Notes: generated from the sequence alone by a model not told the origin. A DNA stretch of 64,000 nucleotides from Martinezella tropici (GCF_003287875.1 NZ_QMKK01000061.1:248001-312000); one strand, 5' to 3'. Positions 8,379 through 17,208 are shown, counted from the first letter of the stretch. Translations and numbers: made by a program.

Positions 8379-9416
8379 TTATGTCGCGAAGCTGAGCTGC
8401 ACCTTCATTTGCGTGGTCCGGTCGCGGACGATATCGAACGCCTCGCGGATGTGTTCCATCGGCACCGTCGAGGTGATGATCGGGCGCACATCTATGCGTC
8501 GCTCCGCTATCATCCGGGCGGCCAGGGCATATTCGCTATGGAAGCGATGTGTGCCGACCAGGCGGATCTCCTTTCCGACCAGGGCATTGAACGGAATATG
8601 CGAGCCGTTGCTGACGCCGACCGCGACGATGGTGCCGCGCGGCTTCACGATGGGAAACAGATTGCCCAGCGCGATGCCGGATCCGGTGCATTCGAAACCG
8701 ACATCGAAGTATCCCTTGTCTTCGGAATAGCCAGCGAGACGGTCGCCGTCGCCCCCATTGATGGCCAGGGTGGCTCCCATTTTCTTCGCCGCCTTCAACG
8801 GGGCTTCCGCCAGATCGACGGCAACGACTTCACGCGCGCCTGCCATGCGTGCAGCACCGATCAGAAGGGCACCGATCGGACCCGCTCCCATGACCACCAC
8901 GCTCTTGCCCAGCAGGCTGCCGGCATTGTTGATGGCATGAAGGCCGACCGAGAGCGGCTCTGCACAGGCTGCCTCGTCCAATGCTGCCTCGCCGACGGGC
9001 TCGCATTGAAAATCCTCGACGACGATGAGATCGCGAAAGCCGCCATCGCAGTGCGGCTTGCGCATCGCGCTTCCGAAGAACTGCATTTCCAGGCAATGCT
9101 GCTGCTGTCCGGCCTGACAAAAACGGCAGCGGCCGCAGGGCCGGCTCGGGCAAAGCGCCACCCGATCCCCTGGCTTTACATTCCCAACGCTTGCGCCGAC
9201 GGCCTCGACGGTGCCGGCGACCTCGTGACCCAGGATGATCGGTTCGGTGACACGGATCGTGCCGATCCCGCCATCCCAGAAATAATGGATATCCGATCCG
9301 CAGATCCCTCCGGCACCGACACGCACCAGGACCTGGCTGTCGCCGGCAGCACCGACCTTACGCTCCTCGATACGTATGTCGCCTTGAGCGTGAAGCACGC
9401 AAGCTCTCGTCTTCAT
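8379..9416 (-). CDS. Zn-dependent alcohol dehydrogenase, L-idonate/L-gulonate 5-dehydrogenase type
   Basis: Medium-chain NAD(P)-dependent dehydrogenase of 345 residues that oxidises a secondary hydroxyl of a sugar acid. Catalytic zinc ligands: Cys in AGGICGSDIHYF (~38) and His/Glu in LGHEVAG (~62). The structural zinc lobe CPSRPCGRCRFCQAGQQQHC (~89-108) has four cysteines. The Rossmann motif is GAGPIGALLIGA (~177). Sequence style is that of IdnD/RspB-like enzymes. With adjacent UxuA/UxuB homologues the product would be D-fructuronate (from L-gulonate) or 5-ketogluconate (from L-idonate). It is cotranscribed with the MFS gene and preceded by the GntR gene (97-bp gap). Confidence 0.88.
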   Translation of the reverse strand: MKTRACVLHAQGDIRIEERKVGAAGDSQVLVRVGAGGICGSDIHYFWDGGIGTIRVTEPIILGHEVAGTVEAVGASVGNVKPGDRVALCPSRPCGRCRFCQAGQQQHCLEMQFFGSAMRKPHCDGGFRDLIVVEDFQCEPVGEAALDEAACAEPLSVGLHAINNAGSLLGKSVVVMGAGPIGALLIGAARMAGAREVVAVDLAEAPLKAAKKMGATLAINGGDGDRLAGYSEDKGYFDVGFECTGSGIALGNLFPIVKPRGTIVAVGVSNGSHIPFNALVGKEIRLVGTHRFHSEYALAARMIAERRIDVRPIITSTVPMEHIREAFDIVRDRTTQMKVQLSFAT

Positions 9417-9513
9417 GAGCTCCCTCCTGTGTTTCTGGGACGCTATCTTCCGTCAGGCAGGATGGAGCAGCCAATCAGCCGCCGCTGCCTTGGCTGTGCC
9501 GATTGCCAAACGG

Positions 9514-10251
9514 CTAGGTCGATGGCGTGAAAAAATCGGGATATTGCGCCTCGACCGACGGCAGATCCTCCAGAATGAGCTGCAGGTGCTGCCTCATCTC
9601 GCGCTCGGCCTCGTCGGGCGCGGAGCGTTCGATGCTGTCGACGATGGCGGTATGCTGTCGCACGAGCTTTTGTTGCGGGAAGCTTCTCAACGTGAGGTGA
9701 CGCACGCGGTCCATCTGCAGCTTCACGTCCTCGATGACCTTCCAGCCATAGGATCGGCCCGCCGCGTCGGCGAGGGTCCAATGAAACTGCTCGTCCAATT
9801 TCATGAAGTCGTCGGGCCTGTCGATCGGGATTGCCGTCTGTTCTTCCAGCTGCAGACGAAGATGTCTGATCAGGCGAGCGTCGCTCTTGGCCGCAAGCTC
9901 GCGTACGATATGGGTCTCGATCGCTTCGCGCACGAAACGCGCGTCGATCACCTGAGCGATGCTGATTTTTCGGACAAAGGTACCACGCTGCGGCCTGACT
10001 TCGAGCAGACCATCCTCGGCAAGCTTGATAAAAGCCTCGCGCACCGGCTGGCGGCTCGTGGCAAATCGCCCTGCGATGTCCACTTCCGACATCGCCGTGC
10101 CCGGACTGAACTCGCCTCGAACAATCAGCCGGCGGAGGGCTTTATATATTTGCGGTCCCACGGCGGCCGTCGGCTCCAGCGACCATGCGGTCGTCCGGGT
10201 CTCGTCCGTGCGTTGCGCCGTTGTTCGGGTTAAGTGGTCAATAGTCGCCAT
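9514..10251 (-). CDS. GntR-family regulator, FadR/FCD subfamily
   Basis: Transcription factor with an N-terminal winged helix (residues ~30-95: IYKALRRLIVRGEFSPGTAM, then SRQPVREAFIKLAEDGLLEV and RGTFVRKI) and a C-terminal all-helical FCD ligand domain of ~140 residues, which usually binds a sugar acid through a metal site. The start at 10251 (MATIDHL) gives 245 residues; in-frame ATGs at 10278 and 10287 exist but fall inside a dyad-rich stretch likely to be the operator. It is divergent from uxuA, the usual position for UxuR/ExuR-type control of hexuronate genes. It probably represses both directions until a pathway acid binds. Confidence 0.9.
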   Translation of the reverse strand: MATIDHLTRTTAQRTDETRTTAWSLEPTAAVGPQIYKALRRLIVRGEFSPGTAMSEVDIAGRFATSRQPVREAFIKLAEDGLLEVRPQRGTFVRKISIAQVIDARFVREAIETHIVRELAAKSDARLIRHLRLQLEEQTAIPIDRPDDFMKLDEQFHWTLADAAGRSYGWKVIEDVKLQMDRVRHLTLRSFPQQKLVRQHTAIVDSIERSAPDEAEREMRQHLQLILEDLPSVEAQYPDFFTPST

Positions 10252-10264
10252 GTCGCATTCAATA

Positions 10265-10284
10265 TAGTGGACTACCATACTAGT
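10265..10284. promoter_or_regulatory. Candidate GntR operator
   Basis: The stretch contains TAGTGGACTA (arms TAGT/ACTA) and a further ACTAGT palindrome, all between the divergent GntR and uxuA starts. Dyads of this size are typical of FCD-type GntR sites. The assignment rests on position and symmetry only. Confidence 0.35.
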
Positions 10285-10352
10285 CAATCACAATCCTGCA
10301 TGCTAATGCAATCGCACATGCAGATCATGCCGTCTCGAAAGGGAGTAATATC

Positions 10353-11570
10353 GTGAAGCAGACTTGGCGATGGTTCGGGCCGCGAGATCAGGTTTCGATC
10401 GATGATATGCTGCAGGCTGGCGTGCAGGGTGTTGTCAGCGCACTGCATCACGTTCCGACGGGGGCCGTGTGGTCCGCAGCCGAGATTGCGAAGCGTAAGG
10501 CCGAAATCGGCCGCATGACGGATGGCAGCCCCTCCGGCCTCGCCTGGGATGTCGTCGAAAGCCTGCCTGTTTCGGAGGATATCAAGAAGCAGAAGGGCGA
10601 GTGGCGCGAGCATATCGCAAACTACAAGCTTAGCCTTGGCCATCTTCGCGACGCCGGTATCGAGACGATTTGCTACAATTTCATGCCGGTGCTGGATTGG
10701 ACGAGAACGCATCTGCGATGGCGCCTTCCCAATGGAGCAACCTGCATGCGGTTCGATCTGGTCGATTTTGCCGCCTTCGATCTGTTTATCCTCGCTCGTG
10801 CTGCCGCTGCAGAGGAACTGCCCGACTGGCTCGTGGAGCAGGCGCGCAAGCGGCATGCGGGCATGAGCCAGGAGGAACGGCAGCAGCTGGCAAACAATAT
10901 TGTCTGCGGCCTGCCTGGTGCTGCCGAAAATTTCACGCTGGCGGATGTGCGCGCCCATCTGGAGGATTATGACGATGTCCCGGCGGACCGGCTGCGGGCT
11001 CATCAGATAGATTTTCTTTCCGAAGTGGTTCCCATGGCGGAAAAGCTCGGTATGCGGCTGTGCTGCCATCCGGATGATCCGCCGTTCGCGCTTCTCGGAC
11101 TGCCACGCATCATGTCGACGGAGGCGGATTATGCGGCGCTGATGAAAGCCGTCGACAGCCCGGCAAACGGCATCACGCTCTGCACGGGATCGCTGGGCGC
11201 CCGGCCGGACAATGACCTGCCCGGCATGATGGAACGGCTCGGCGATCGCGTCCATTTCCTGCATCTGCGCAACGTCAAGCGCGAATCCAGCAACGTCTAC
11301 GGCTCCTTCTACGAGGCCGAGCATCTCGGAGGAGGCACCGACATGGTGGCGATGATTGCCGCCATCCTGCGCGAGGAGCGCCGTCGTGCCGCCATCGGGC
11401 GCGCTGACTGCCAAATTCCGATGCGGCCGGATCACGGGCAGGATATCCTCGATGACCTCAAGCGGGAAGGCCAGCCCGGCTATCCCGCCATCGGGCGGCT
11501 CAAGGGCCTTGCCGAACTGCGCGGCATCGAGACGGCACTGTCTCACCCCTCGGCAGGGCTGCAGGCATGA
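10353..11570 (+). CDS. uxuA: D-mannonate dehydratase
   Basis: Dehydrates D-mannonate to 2-keto-3-deoxy-D-gluconate, in the cytoplasm, with a divalent metal in a TIM barrel. The 405-residue length matches UxuA (~395-400). Recognisable blocks: MKQTWRWFGPRDQVS at the start, ALHHVPTGAVW, GIETICYNFMPVLDWTRT (metal-site region), CCHPDDPPFALLGLPRI, LHLRNVKRE and MRPDHGQ near the end. The GTG start at 10353 has GGGAG 7 nt upstream. The last 4 bp overlap uxuB (ATGA), so the two are translationally coupled. No uxaC-type isomerase is nearby, so the substrate chain probably does not begin with glucuronate. Confidence 0.96.
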   Translation: MKQTWRWFGPRDQVSIDDMLQAGVQGVVSALHHVPTGAVWSAAEIAKRKAEIGRMTDGSPSGLAWDVVESLPVSEDIKKQKGEWREHIANYKLSLGHLRDAGIETICYNFMPVLDWTRTHLRWRLPNGATCMRFDLVDFAAFDLFILARAAAAEELPDWLVEQARKRHAGMSQEERQQLANNIVCGLPGAAENFTLADVRAHLEDYDDVPADRLRAHQIDFLSEVVPMAEKLGMRLCCHPDDPPFALLGLPRIMSTEADYAALMKAVDSPANGITLCTGSLGARPDNDLPGMMERLGDRVHFLHLRNVKRESSNVYGSFYEAEHLGGGTDMVAMIAAILREERRRAAIGRADCQIPMRPDHGQDILDDLKREGQPGYPAIGRLKGLAELRGIETALSHPSAGLQA

Positions 11571-13042
11571 CCGATCGGAAGCGCCTGTCTTCGCTCGCCG
11601 ACATAGCCGGCCCGGCATCAAGGCCCGGCTATGAGCCCGGCCGTCACGGCCGCGGCATCGTGCATTTGGGAGTGGGCGCATTCCATCGTGCGCATCAGGC
11701 CGATTATACGGACGCAGCCCTTGCCGCTCGCGGCGGCGATTGGCGTATCGTGGGCGTGAGCCTTCGCGGCCATGACGTTGCCGACGCCCTCAATCCGCAA
11801 AACGGCCTCTACACGCTGATCGAACGCGATGCTGCCGGAGCACGCGCAAGGGTCATCGGCAGTATCGAGCGCGTCATCGCTGGGAGCCGCGAGCCTGCTG
11901 CCGTGATGCAGGCGCTTGTGGATCCGGCGACGCGCATCGTGTCGATGACCGTGACGGAGAAGGCCTACGGCATCGATCGCGTCAGGATGATGGCCGATCT
12001 CAACCATTCCGCCGTCGCGGCGGATCTGGCAAAACCCGCGCAGCCGACCGGTGTGCTCGGCGTTCTGACCGAAGCGCTGAAGCGTCGGCGTGCTTCCGGC
12101 ATTTCGCCATTTGTCGTGCTGTGCTGCGATAATCTGCCTGACAATGGAGCTTTCGTTCGGGCAGGGGTTATCGATTTTGCCCGCAGATCCGACCCGGCGC
12201 TTGCCGACTGGATTACAACCGATGTCGCCTTTCCGTCGAGCATGGTCGATCGCATTACACCCGCAGCAACCCAGCAGACGCTCGACGACGCCCGGCAAAT
12301 GACCGGTTGTGTGGACCACGCCGCGATCGAAACCGAGCCTTTTCGGCAATGGGTGATCGAGGATCGCTTTCCGAGCGGACGTCCGGCCTGGGAGACGGGC
12401 GGCGCATTGTTTGTCGATGACGTGCGTCCCTATGAGGCGATGAAGCTGCGCATGCTCAACGGATCGCATTCGATGCTGGCCTATGCGGGATTTCTGACCG
12501 GCCGACGCTATGTCCGCGATACGGTCGGCCCGGCCGGCTTTCGACCGTTGATCATGCGGCATCTGAGCGCTGCCGCTTCCACGCTTCGGCCGCTGCCGGG
12601 CATAGAGCTCGACGCCTATGCTGCGGATATTCTTGCCCGCTTCGCCAATCCGGCCATTGCCCACGAAACCCGTCAGATTGCGATGGATGGCACCGAAAAA
12701 TTGCCGCAGCGCCTCCTGACACCGGCGGCCGAGCTCCTGGCTGACGGCGCGAATATTGGTCCTTTTGCCTTCGCCGTCGCAGCCTGGATGCGCTATTGCC
12801 TCGGGCGTCAGGACGACGGCACGGCTTATGCGCTCAACGTCCCGCGCGAGGCCGATATCGCCAAGGCCATTTCGGGCGTCCGCTCGCCGTCGGATCTAGC
12901 CAGGGCATTGCATGCCCTTCCGGGGTTATTTCCCGAACGCCTTCGCTCCGACCCCAAATGGCTGGATGCCGTGTCGTCCAGGCTTGGCAGAATGATGATG
13001 GATGGGATGCAGGCGGCAGTCGCTTCCGAGCTGGCGCATTAG
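11567..13042 (+). CDS. uxuB: D-mannonate oxidoreductase (fructuronate reductase)
   Basis: NADH-dependent polyol dehydrogenase of the mannitol dehydrogenase family (491 aa, family ~480-490). It reduces D-fructuronate to D-mannonate, feeding UxuA. N-terminal Rossmann region: RGIVHLGVGAFHRAHQADY (~25-43), the family's nucleotide-binding signature. Middle: VLCCDNLPDNG and a C-terminal helical domain with LRMLNGSHSMLAYAGFL, the conserved catalytic Lys region (FVDDVRPYEAMKLRMLNG). It overlaps uxuA by 4 bp. A close alternative within the family is mannitol or altronate dehydrogenase, but the coupling with uxuA favours UxuB. Confidence 0.94.
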   Translation: MTDRKRLSSLADIAGPASRPGYEPGRHGRGIVHLGVGAFHRAHQADYTDAALAARGGDWRIVGVSLRGHDVADALNPQNGLYTLIERDAAGARARVIGSIERVIAGSREPAAVMQALVDPATRIVSMTVTEKAYGIDRVRMMADLNHSAVAADLAKPAQPTGVLGVLTEALKRRRASGISPFVVLCCDNLPDNGAFVRAGVIDFARRSDPALADWITTDVAFPSSMVDRITPAATQQTLDDARQMTGCVDHAAIETEPFRQWVIEDRFPSGRPAWETGGALFVDDVRPYEAMKLRMLNGSHSMLAYAGFLTGRRYVRDTVGPAGFRPLIMRHLSAAASTLRPLPGIELDAYAADILARFANPAIAHETRQIAMDGTEKLPQRLLTPAAELLADGANIGPFAFAVAAWMRYCLGRQDDGTAYALNVPREADIAKAISGVRSPSDLARALHALPGLFPERLRSDPKWLDAVSSRLGRMMMDGMQAAVASELAH

Positions 13043-13177
13043 CATACGGCCGATGCCGTCTCTGATGACGCGCAAGTCTTCAAAATATCCCCTGTGGACG
13101 AATCACATGCTTCCCTTGTCGAAGGGCCGATCGGCTCTAGTTTGCGAATCTCTAATGATTTTCTGGGGTTAGTGATT

Positions 13178-13303
13178 GTGAGTTATGACTGGAGCGGCGT
13201 CAGGACACGGCGCATCAAGGCGATCAAAATGGCGGTTTCGGCAGTAATCGCCATGGTAATCCTGGGGGCGCCGGCAATGCTTTGGCTGAACGGTTCGTTC
13301 TGA
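13178..13303 (+). CDS. Small single-pass membrane protein (tentative)
   Basis: From a GTG at 13178, with GGGG upstream at 13165-13168, the frame gives 41 residues: a basic N-terminus (RTRRIKAIKMA) followed by one hydrophobic helix (VSAVIAMVILGAPAMLWL). A longer frame from 13094 adds an unremarkable N-terminus. The positive-inside pattern fits a small bitopic protein. It sits alone between uxuB and the sortase locus with a hairpin after it. Function unknown. Confidence 0.4.
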   Translation: MSYDWSGVRTRRIKAIKMAVSAVIAMVILGAPAMLWLNGSF

Positions 13304-13342
13304 ACGATCCGGAACTTTAAGAGTTCAAACAATATTCAACGA

Positions 13343-13370
13343 GGCGAAAGCCGAATTCCCTGCCTTCGCC
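13343..13370. terminator. Hairpin between small ORF and sortase gene
   Basis: Arms GGCGAAAGC (13343-13351) and GCCTTCGCC (13362-13370) pair at 8 of 9 positions around a 10-nt loop. On the plus strand it is followed by a T/C-rich run (CTTATTCTCTTC). It lies between convergent genes (plus-strand small ORF, minus-strand sortase) and could end either transcript. Confidence 0.55.
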
Positions 13371-13380
13371 CTTATTCTCT

Positions 13381-14007
13381 TCAAGGTGCGGCTGCGCCAC
13401 CCTCTTCCAGATCGGCATAGACCAGATAACGCAGCGGGCCGGATGTTACGGCGTCGAAGGGAAAGCATGTCGCGAGCACGAGATGAACACCATGCGCGTC
13501 GGGGTCGATCCCGGCCTCATCCCAGCGTGCGACGGCCATATGCGCCACGCGGAAGGTGAAAATCCGGCCATCGCGGCGCGTGATCGTGATCTGGTCATTT
13601 TCCTTGATATTTCGCAGGAAGGTGAAGTGCGTGTCGCGATGCGCCGCGTAAACCGCCGTTCCGTTCTCGCCGGCTTCCGGCGTATTGTCGAGATGACCGG
13701 GACCGAAGGCCAGCGCCTGGCCGCTTGCGCCATTGAGGGCGATGGCGGAAACGCCAAGACGCGGAACCTCTATGCGCGCCGCGGGCCAGGTGTCGGCCCA
13801 GCTCCAGGGCTTGACCGGCAAGCCGGACGTCACGCTCTCGGCAAAGGCGCGCTCCAGCAGAACCTGAGCCAGGGCTGCCTTCGCGTAGATCCATCCGCCC
13901 TGGGCAGCGAGGAAGAGGCCTATGGCTATGAAAATGCCGGCGGCCAGGGACAGAAGGGAGCGCGCTGGCGCGCTCCCGATCGATTGGATCCGAGCGGCGG
14001 CGATCAT
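13381..14007 (-). CDS. Class GN sortase
   Basis: Membrane-anchored transpeptidase that cleaves LPxT-type sorting signals. The product has 208 residues: an N-terminal membrane anchor (SLLSLAAGIFIAIGLFLAAQ, ~18-37) then a sortase beta-barrel. Catalytic residues: His in YAAHRDTHF (~121), Cys in LATCFPFD (~179; sortase TLxTC-like) and Arg in GPLRYLVYA (~190). The start at 14007 overlaps the stop of the upstream substrate gene by 4 bp (ATGA), so expression is coupled. Gram-negative sortases of this class (GN, TIGR03784 family) normally have a single dedicated substrate next door, exactly as here. Confidence 0.93.
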   Translation of the reverse strand: MIAAARIQSIGSAPARSLLSLAAGIFIAIGLFLAAQGGWIYAKAALAQVLLERAFAESVTSGLPVKPWSWADTWPAARIEVPRLGVSAIALNGASGQALAFGPGHLDNTPEAGENGTAVYAAHRDTHFTFLRNIKENDQITITRRDGRIFTFRVAHMAVARWDEAGIDPDAHGVHLVLATCFPFDAVTSGPLRYLVYADLEEGGAAAP

Positions 14008-16262
14008 GCCTTGCTCCTTCGCGATATGAAGATCAGTAGCGACGCTCCAAACAGCAGGGCAAGCAATCCCTGAAGGATGAGAAGCATTGCGGGTGTTGCC
14101 GTCTGCGGCAGGGGCGGGCTTGCCGAAGGCGGTGCCGAGATCTCCTGAACATCTGCATCGCCGTTGACACTTTGCGACTTGTCGCCCGTCTGGTGGTCCC
14201 TGGTGTCTGCCTTCGCTTCCCGCATCGCCTCGATGCCGAGGAGCTTGTCGTAATCCCAGCCGGCCGGCAGCTGCAGCGGGATATCGGCCGTAGTCAGAGG
14301 TGTGTTTGCCGGGCGCAGACGCTTGCTGTCGACCGCGACGAGGCTCGTGAGGCGTGTCACCAGATGATGCTCCAGCGCCAGCTGCAGGATGCGCTTGTCC
14401 GCTTCCGTCTGCGTGATCTTGCCAAGGGTGAGATTGACTTCGGCATCGTCGATCTGGCGGCGTGCCCAGATCTTGGAGATGCCTTTGGCGTTGCTTGCCT
14501 GATCGAGCGGCAAGGAGATCGTCCACGGGCGGTCACCGACCATGCCGCTGACGGTCAGGCTGCCCGCGGCTTTCCCCATGCGGGCGGCCAGGACCAGCGG
14601 TTCGCCATGATAGATGTCGGGCAGGAGGCTGGGCGACAGGTTGACATTCTTCTCCGAAAAGGCAGCCGCGACATTGGTGACTGCCGGGTTTTCCAGCTTG
14701 TCGAAGAGGATGCGCATACGCTCATCCACCTCGGCGACCGAACCGATGTGGGTGAAGCTGCCACGGCCGAGTTCGGCGGCGCGGCTCATCAGGTAGGTGT
14801 TCGGCGCGGAGCCGATGCCCACCATGAAGATGCGCGAGCGTCCACGCGATTGGGCGATCGCATCGAGAAGCTGCTGCTCGTTGTTGACCTCACCATCGGT
14901 CAGGAAGACGACCTGACGCAATCCCGGAGTCTGATGGCTGTCATCGAGCGCTGCCTGGAGCGGCGGCAGCATTTCAGTACCGCCTGAGGCGTCGAGGCCG
15001 GTGACGAAGCGGCGTGCGGAGGCGATATTATCCGCCGTCGCCATGACCGAATCCGGGAAGAATTTGGTCATCGTGTCATCGAAGCGAATGACGTTGAAGC
15101 GGTCATTCGTTTTGAGCCGGGACAGGGCATAGTCGAGGCTCGCCCTTGCCTGTTCGATCGACGTGCCACCCATGGAGCCGGAATTGTCGATGACGAAGAC
15201 CACTTCTCGGCCGGCTTTTTGCGACGTTGCCACAGCCGGCGGCGTCACATAGGCAAGCACATAGTCATCCTTGCCAACATGTTCGCGGAAGAGACCGACG
15301 CTCGGCACACTGCTTGCGACAGCACTCCATTCGAGTACGAAGTCACGATCGGCCGTCGCATCGCCATCCAGAACGATCCGGCGCGCACCGTCGCTTACCC
15401 TATCGATCTCGACTGTGTGATAGAGGCTTTTGACGTCGTCGAGCGGAAAGCCGGCATTGAGATTGACCTTCAGCGTGACAGGATTGGCACGATCGCTCTC
15501 CGGCGCCAACAGCGGCGCGGAAACGGGCTTGCTGACGCCATTGCGCGACGAACTCTGCTTGGTCTGTCCCCAGCCGGCCTTCAGGTCTGCCCGCTGCGCG
15601 ATGGCTTCGGCATTTTGCGGTGTATAGCGAGGAGCAACGACCAGCGGAACCCGCAAGGAGAAGCGGCCATCGGCCAGGTGTACGGCCTGCTGATATTCGA
15701 TCTGGACGACGATCTTTTCATGCGGACCTATGTTGGCAACCGCATTGGTGAAGACATTCGGCCGTTGCTGCTCGACCAGGGACGCCTTCTTTCCTTCTCT
15801 GCGCGCCTTCTCATAGATGGCGCGTGCGGCCTGCTTCTCTTTGATATCGGCGACAATGACCCGGTTGCCGACGATCATCTTCAAGGAATAGACGGCGCTG
15901 TCCTCCGGAAGAGGAAATACGTAGAGGGCTTCGACCCATTTGTCGGTCGAATTTTCGAAAGCCTGGGTCAGGACCGCACGTGCCGTCGGTCCGTTGACGT
16001 CGATGTCGACATCGGTCGCAAGGCGCGGCGCCTCGATGTATTTGCCATCCTGTGCCGTCTGGAGAAGAAGGCTGCCCGCGCCCATGTCGTTTGGGGTGAC
16101 GAAGGCCGCCGGCTGCGCCTGCGACTCCAAGGGATGAAGCAGGGCGAGAATGACGGCGAGCACCGGCAGCAGGATGGCATTGCTGAACCATAGGAACAGG
16201 CCGGCTCCTGTAAGGACGGCGTGCTGATTTCGATTGCGTGAAAGGCTTGGCGAGGCTGACAT
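14004..16262 (-). CDS. Sortase target protein with VIT and vWA domains and LPxTxTP signal
   Basis: Secreted, membrane-retained protein of 752 residues, the dedicated substrate of the adjacent class GN sortase. The start at 16262 (MSASPSLSRNR) has AGGAG about 7 nt upstream; a longer frame exists but lacks a start signal. Order: signal/TM segment (~22-50), VIT domain (~55-190, with DVDIDVNGPTARAVLTQAFE), a linker, vWA domain from ~350 with MIDAS motif FVIDNSGSMGG (D-x-S-x-S), then a C-terminal sorting region: LPQTATP (~717), a hydrophobic helix (LLILQGLLALLFGASLLIF) and the basic tail SRRSKA. LPQTATP fits the LPxTxTP pattern described for this family (TIGR03788, marine proteobacterial sortase target protein). 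The architecture resembles inter-alpha-trypsin inhibitor heavy chains; a role in adhesion or surface structure is inference. Confidence 0.95.
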   Translation of the reverse strand: MSASPSLSRNRNQHAVLTGAGLFLWFSNAILLPVLAVILALLHPLESQAQPAAFVTPNDMGAGSLLLQTAQDGKYIEAPRLATDVDIDVNGPTARAVLTQAFENSTDKWVEALYVFPLPEDSAVYSLKMIVGNRVIVADIKEKQAARAIYEKARREGKKASLVEQQRPNVFTNAVANIGPHEKIVVQIEYQQAVHLADGRFSLRVPLVVAPRYTPQNAEAIAQRADLKAGWGQTKQSSSRNGVSKPVSAPLLAPESDRANPVTLKVNLNAGFPLDDVKSLYHTVEIDRVSDGARRIVLDGDATADRDFVLEWSAVASSVPSVGLFREHVGKDDYVLAYVTPPAVATSQKAGREVVFVIDNSGSMGGTSIEQARASLDYALSRLKTNDRFNVIRFDDTMTKFFPDSVMATADNIASARRFVTGLDASGGTEMLPPLQAALDDSHQTPGLRQVVFLTDGEVNNEQQLLDAIAQSRGRSRIFMVGIGSAPNTYLMSRAAELGRGSFTHIGSVAEVDERMRILFDKLENPAVTNVAAAFSEKNVNLSPSLLPDIYHGEPLVLAARMGKAAGSLTVSGMVGDRPWTISLPLDQASNAKGISKIWARRQIDDAEVNLTLGKITQTEADKRILQLALEHHLVTRLTSLVAVDSKRLRPANTPLTTADIPLQLPAGWDYDKLLGIEAMREAKADTRDHQTGDKSQSVNGDADVQEISAPPSASPPLPQTATPAMLLILQGLLALLFGASLLIFISRRSKA

Positions 16263-16431
16263 GACAGGCTCCTTGTTCGCTGTGGAATGACTGAAGCCAT
16301 TGTGAACAAAGGCTATTTTCCCGCCAGCGTAAGCTTTGCCCTGTTTCGTCCGCATCTTGCCGCAAACGGTCTTGCCGGTGGCGGTCATGTGTGGAATTGT
16401 GAAGAAAATTACGCAATCAGGAAACGAGTGA

Positions 16432-17193
16432 ATGGTCCAGGGCGACCCCTATCTATCCGAACATCAGAACAGCGCCGTGGCGGCGCGGGTTCGCGAAGAG
16501 ATCGCCCGCCGGCGCATTTCCCGTCAGCGTCTTGCCAACGATGCGCGCATCAGTCTTTCGACCTTGGAGAAGGCTCTTTCCGGCCACCGGCCCTTCACGC
16601 TTGCGACCCTTATCCGCCTTGAGCAGGCGATGGGTGTCGTCCTGCGCGATGCGAGCGGAGCACAATCGACTGTCATCAACGACAAGCCGGGCCATGCCCC
16701 TGAGGAACTCGGTGCCTATTCCCGCGCTTCGGTCTCATGGCTCGAAGGCACCTACCTGACGCTGCGTCCGTCCTTCGGCGATCCGAATGCGATTTTCGCC
16801 TATTGCACCGAGATCGCCTGGGACGGAGAGCGCACCTGTTTGAGCTTCCGGGAACGCGAGCGCAGTGACGCCTCGTTTTCGCAGCATGGCTCGGTCTCCG
16901 TTCCGCATCTGTCGGGGCATATCTATCTGGTGACGAATTCGTCCGGGCAGTACCGCATGGCCATATTGTCGCGGCCCAGCATCACGGGCGAGATGTTTGG
17001 CCTTCTGACGACCTTGCGCGCCGGGCAGGGCTCGCATCTCACGCCCGTCTCGACGCCGCTGGCCCTGCTGCCGATCTCGGCCTTCGCGCAGCCCTCGCTG
17101 GGGCGCGTTTCGGCGGGAGACCAAAATCACGAGGCCTATACCGCGATCATGCGCAGGATTACCGGCGAGAGCTACGCCGGTTTCGTGGGCTGA
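16432..17193 (+). CDS. XRE-family transcriptional regulator
   Basis: DNA-binding protein of 253 residues. HTH at ~15-75: VREEIARRRISRQRLANDAR, then LSTLEKALSGHRPFTLATLI, a classic Cro/CI fold. The C-terminal ~150 residues (WLEGTYLTLRPSF, IYLVTNSSGQYRMAILSRPS, MFGLLTTLRAGQGSHLTPVSTPLALLP split in blocks) form an unrecognised beta-rich domain, probably for ligand sensing. The ATG at 16432 has AGGAAA upstream. It is divergent from the sortase-target operon (169-bp gap), so it may control it; no other candidate regulator is adjacent. Confidence 0.85.
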   Translation: MVQGDPYLSEHQNSAVAARVREEIARRRISRQRLANDARISLSTLEKALSGHRPFTLATLIRLEQAMGVVLRDASGAQSTVINDKPGHAPEELGAYSRASVSWLEGTYLTLRPSFGDPNAIFAYCTEIAWDGERTCLSFRERERSDASFSQHGSVSVPHLSGHIYLVTNSSGQYRMAILSRPSITGEMFGLLTTLRAGQGSHLTPVSTPLALLPISAFAQPSLGRVSAGDQNHEAYTAIMRRITGESYAGFVG

Positions 17194-17208
17194 GAATGGC
17201 GGCAGCCA

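Noticed and set aside
8214-9530. Plus-strand open frame of 438 codons
   Set aside because: Antisense to the Zn-dehydrogenase, whose zinc and Rossmann motifs are intact; no recognisable product.
10284-11681. Minus-strand open frame of 465 codons
   Set aside because: Antisense to uxuA; uxuA is unmistakable and has a good ribosome site.
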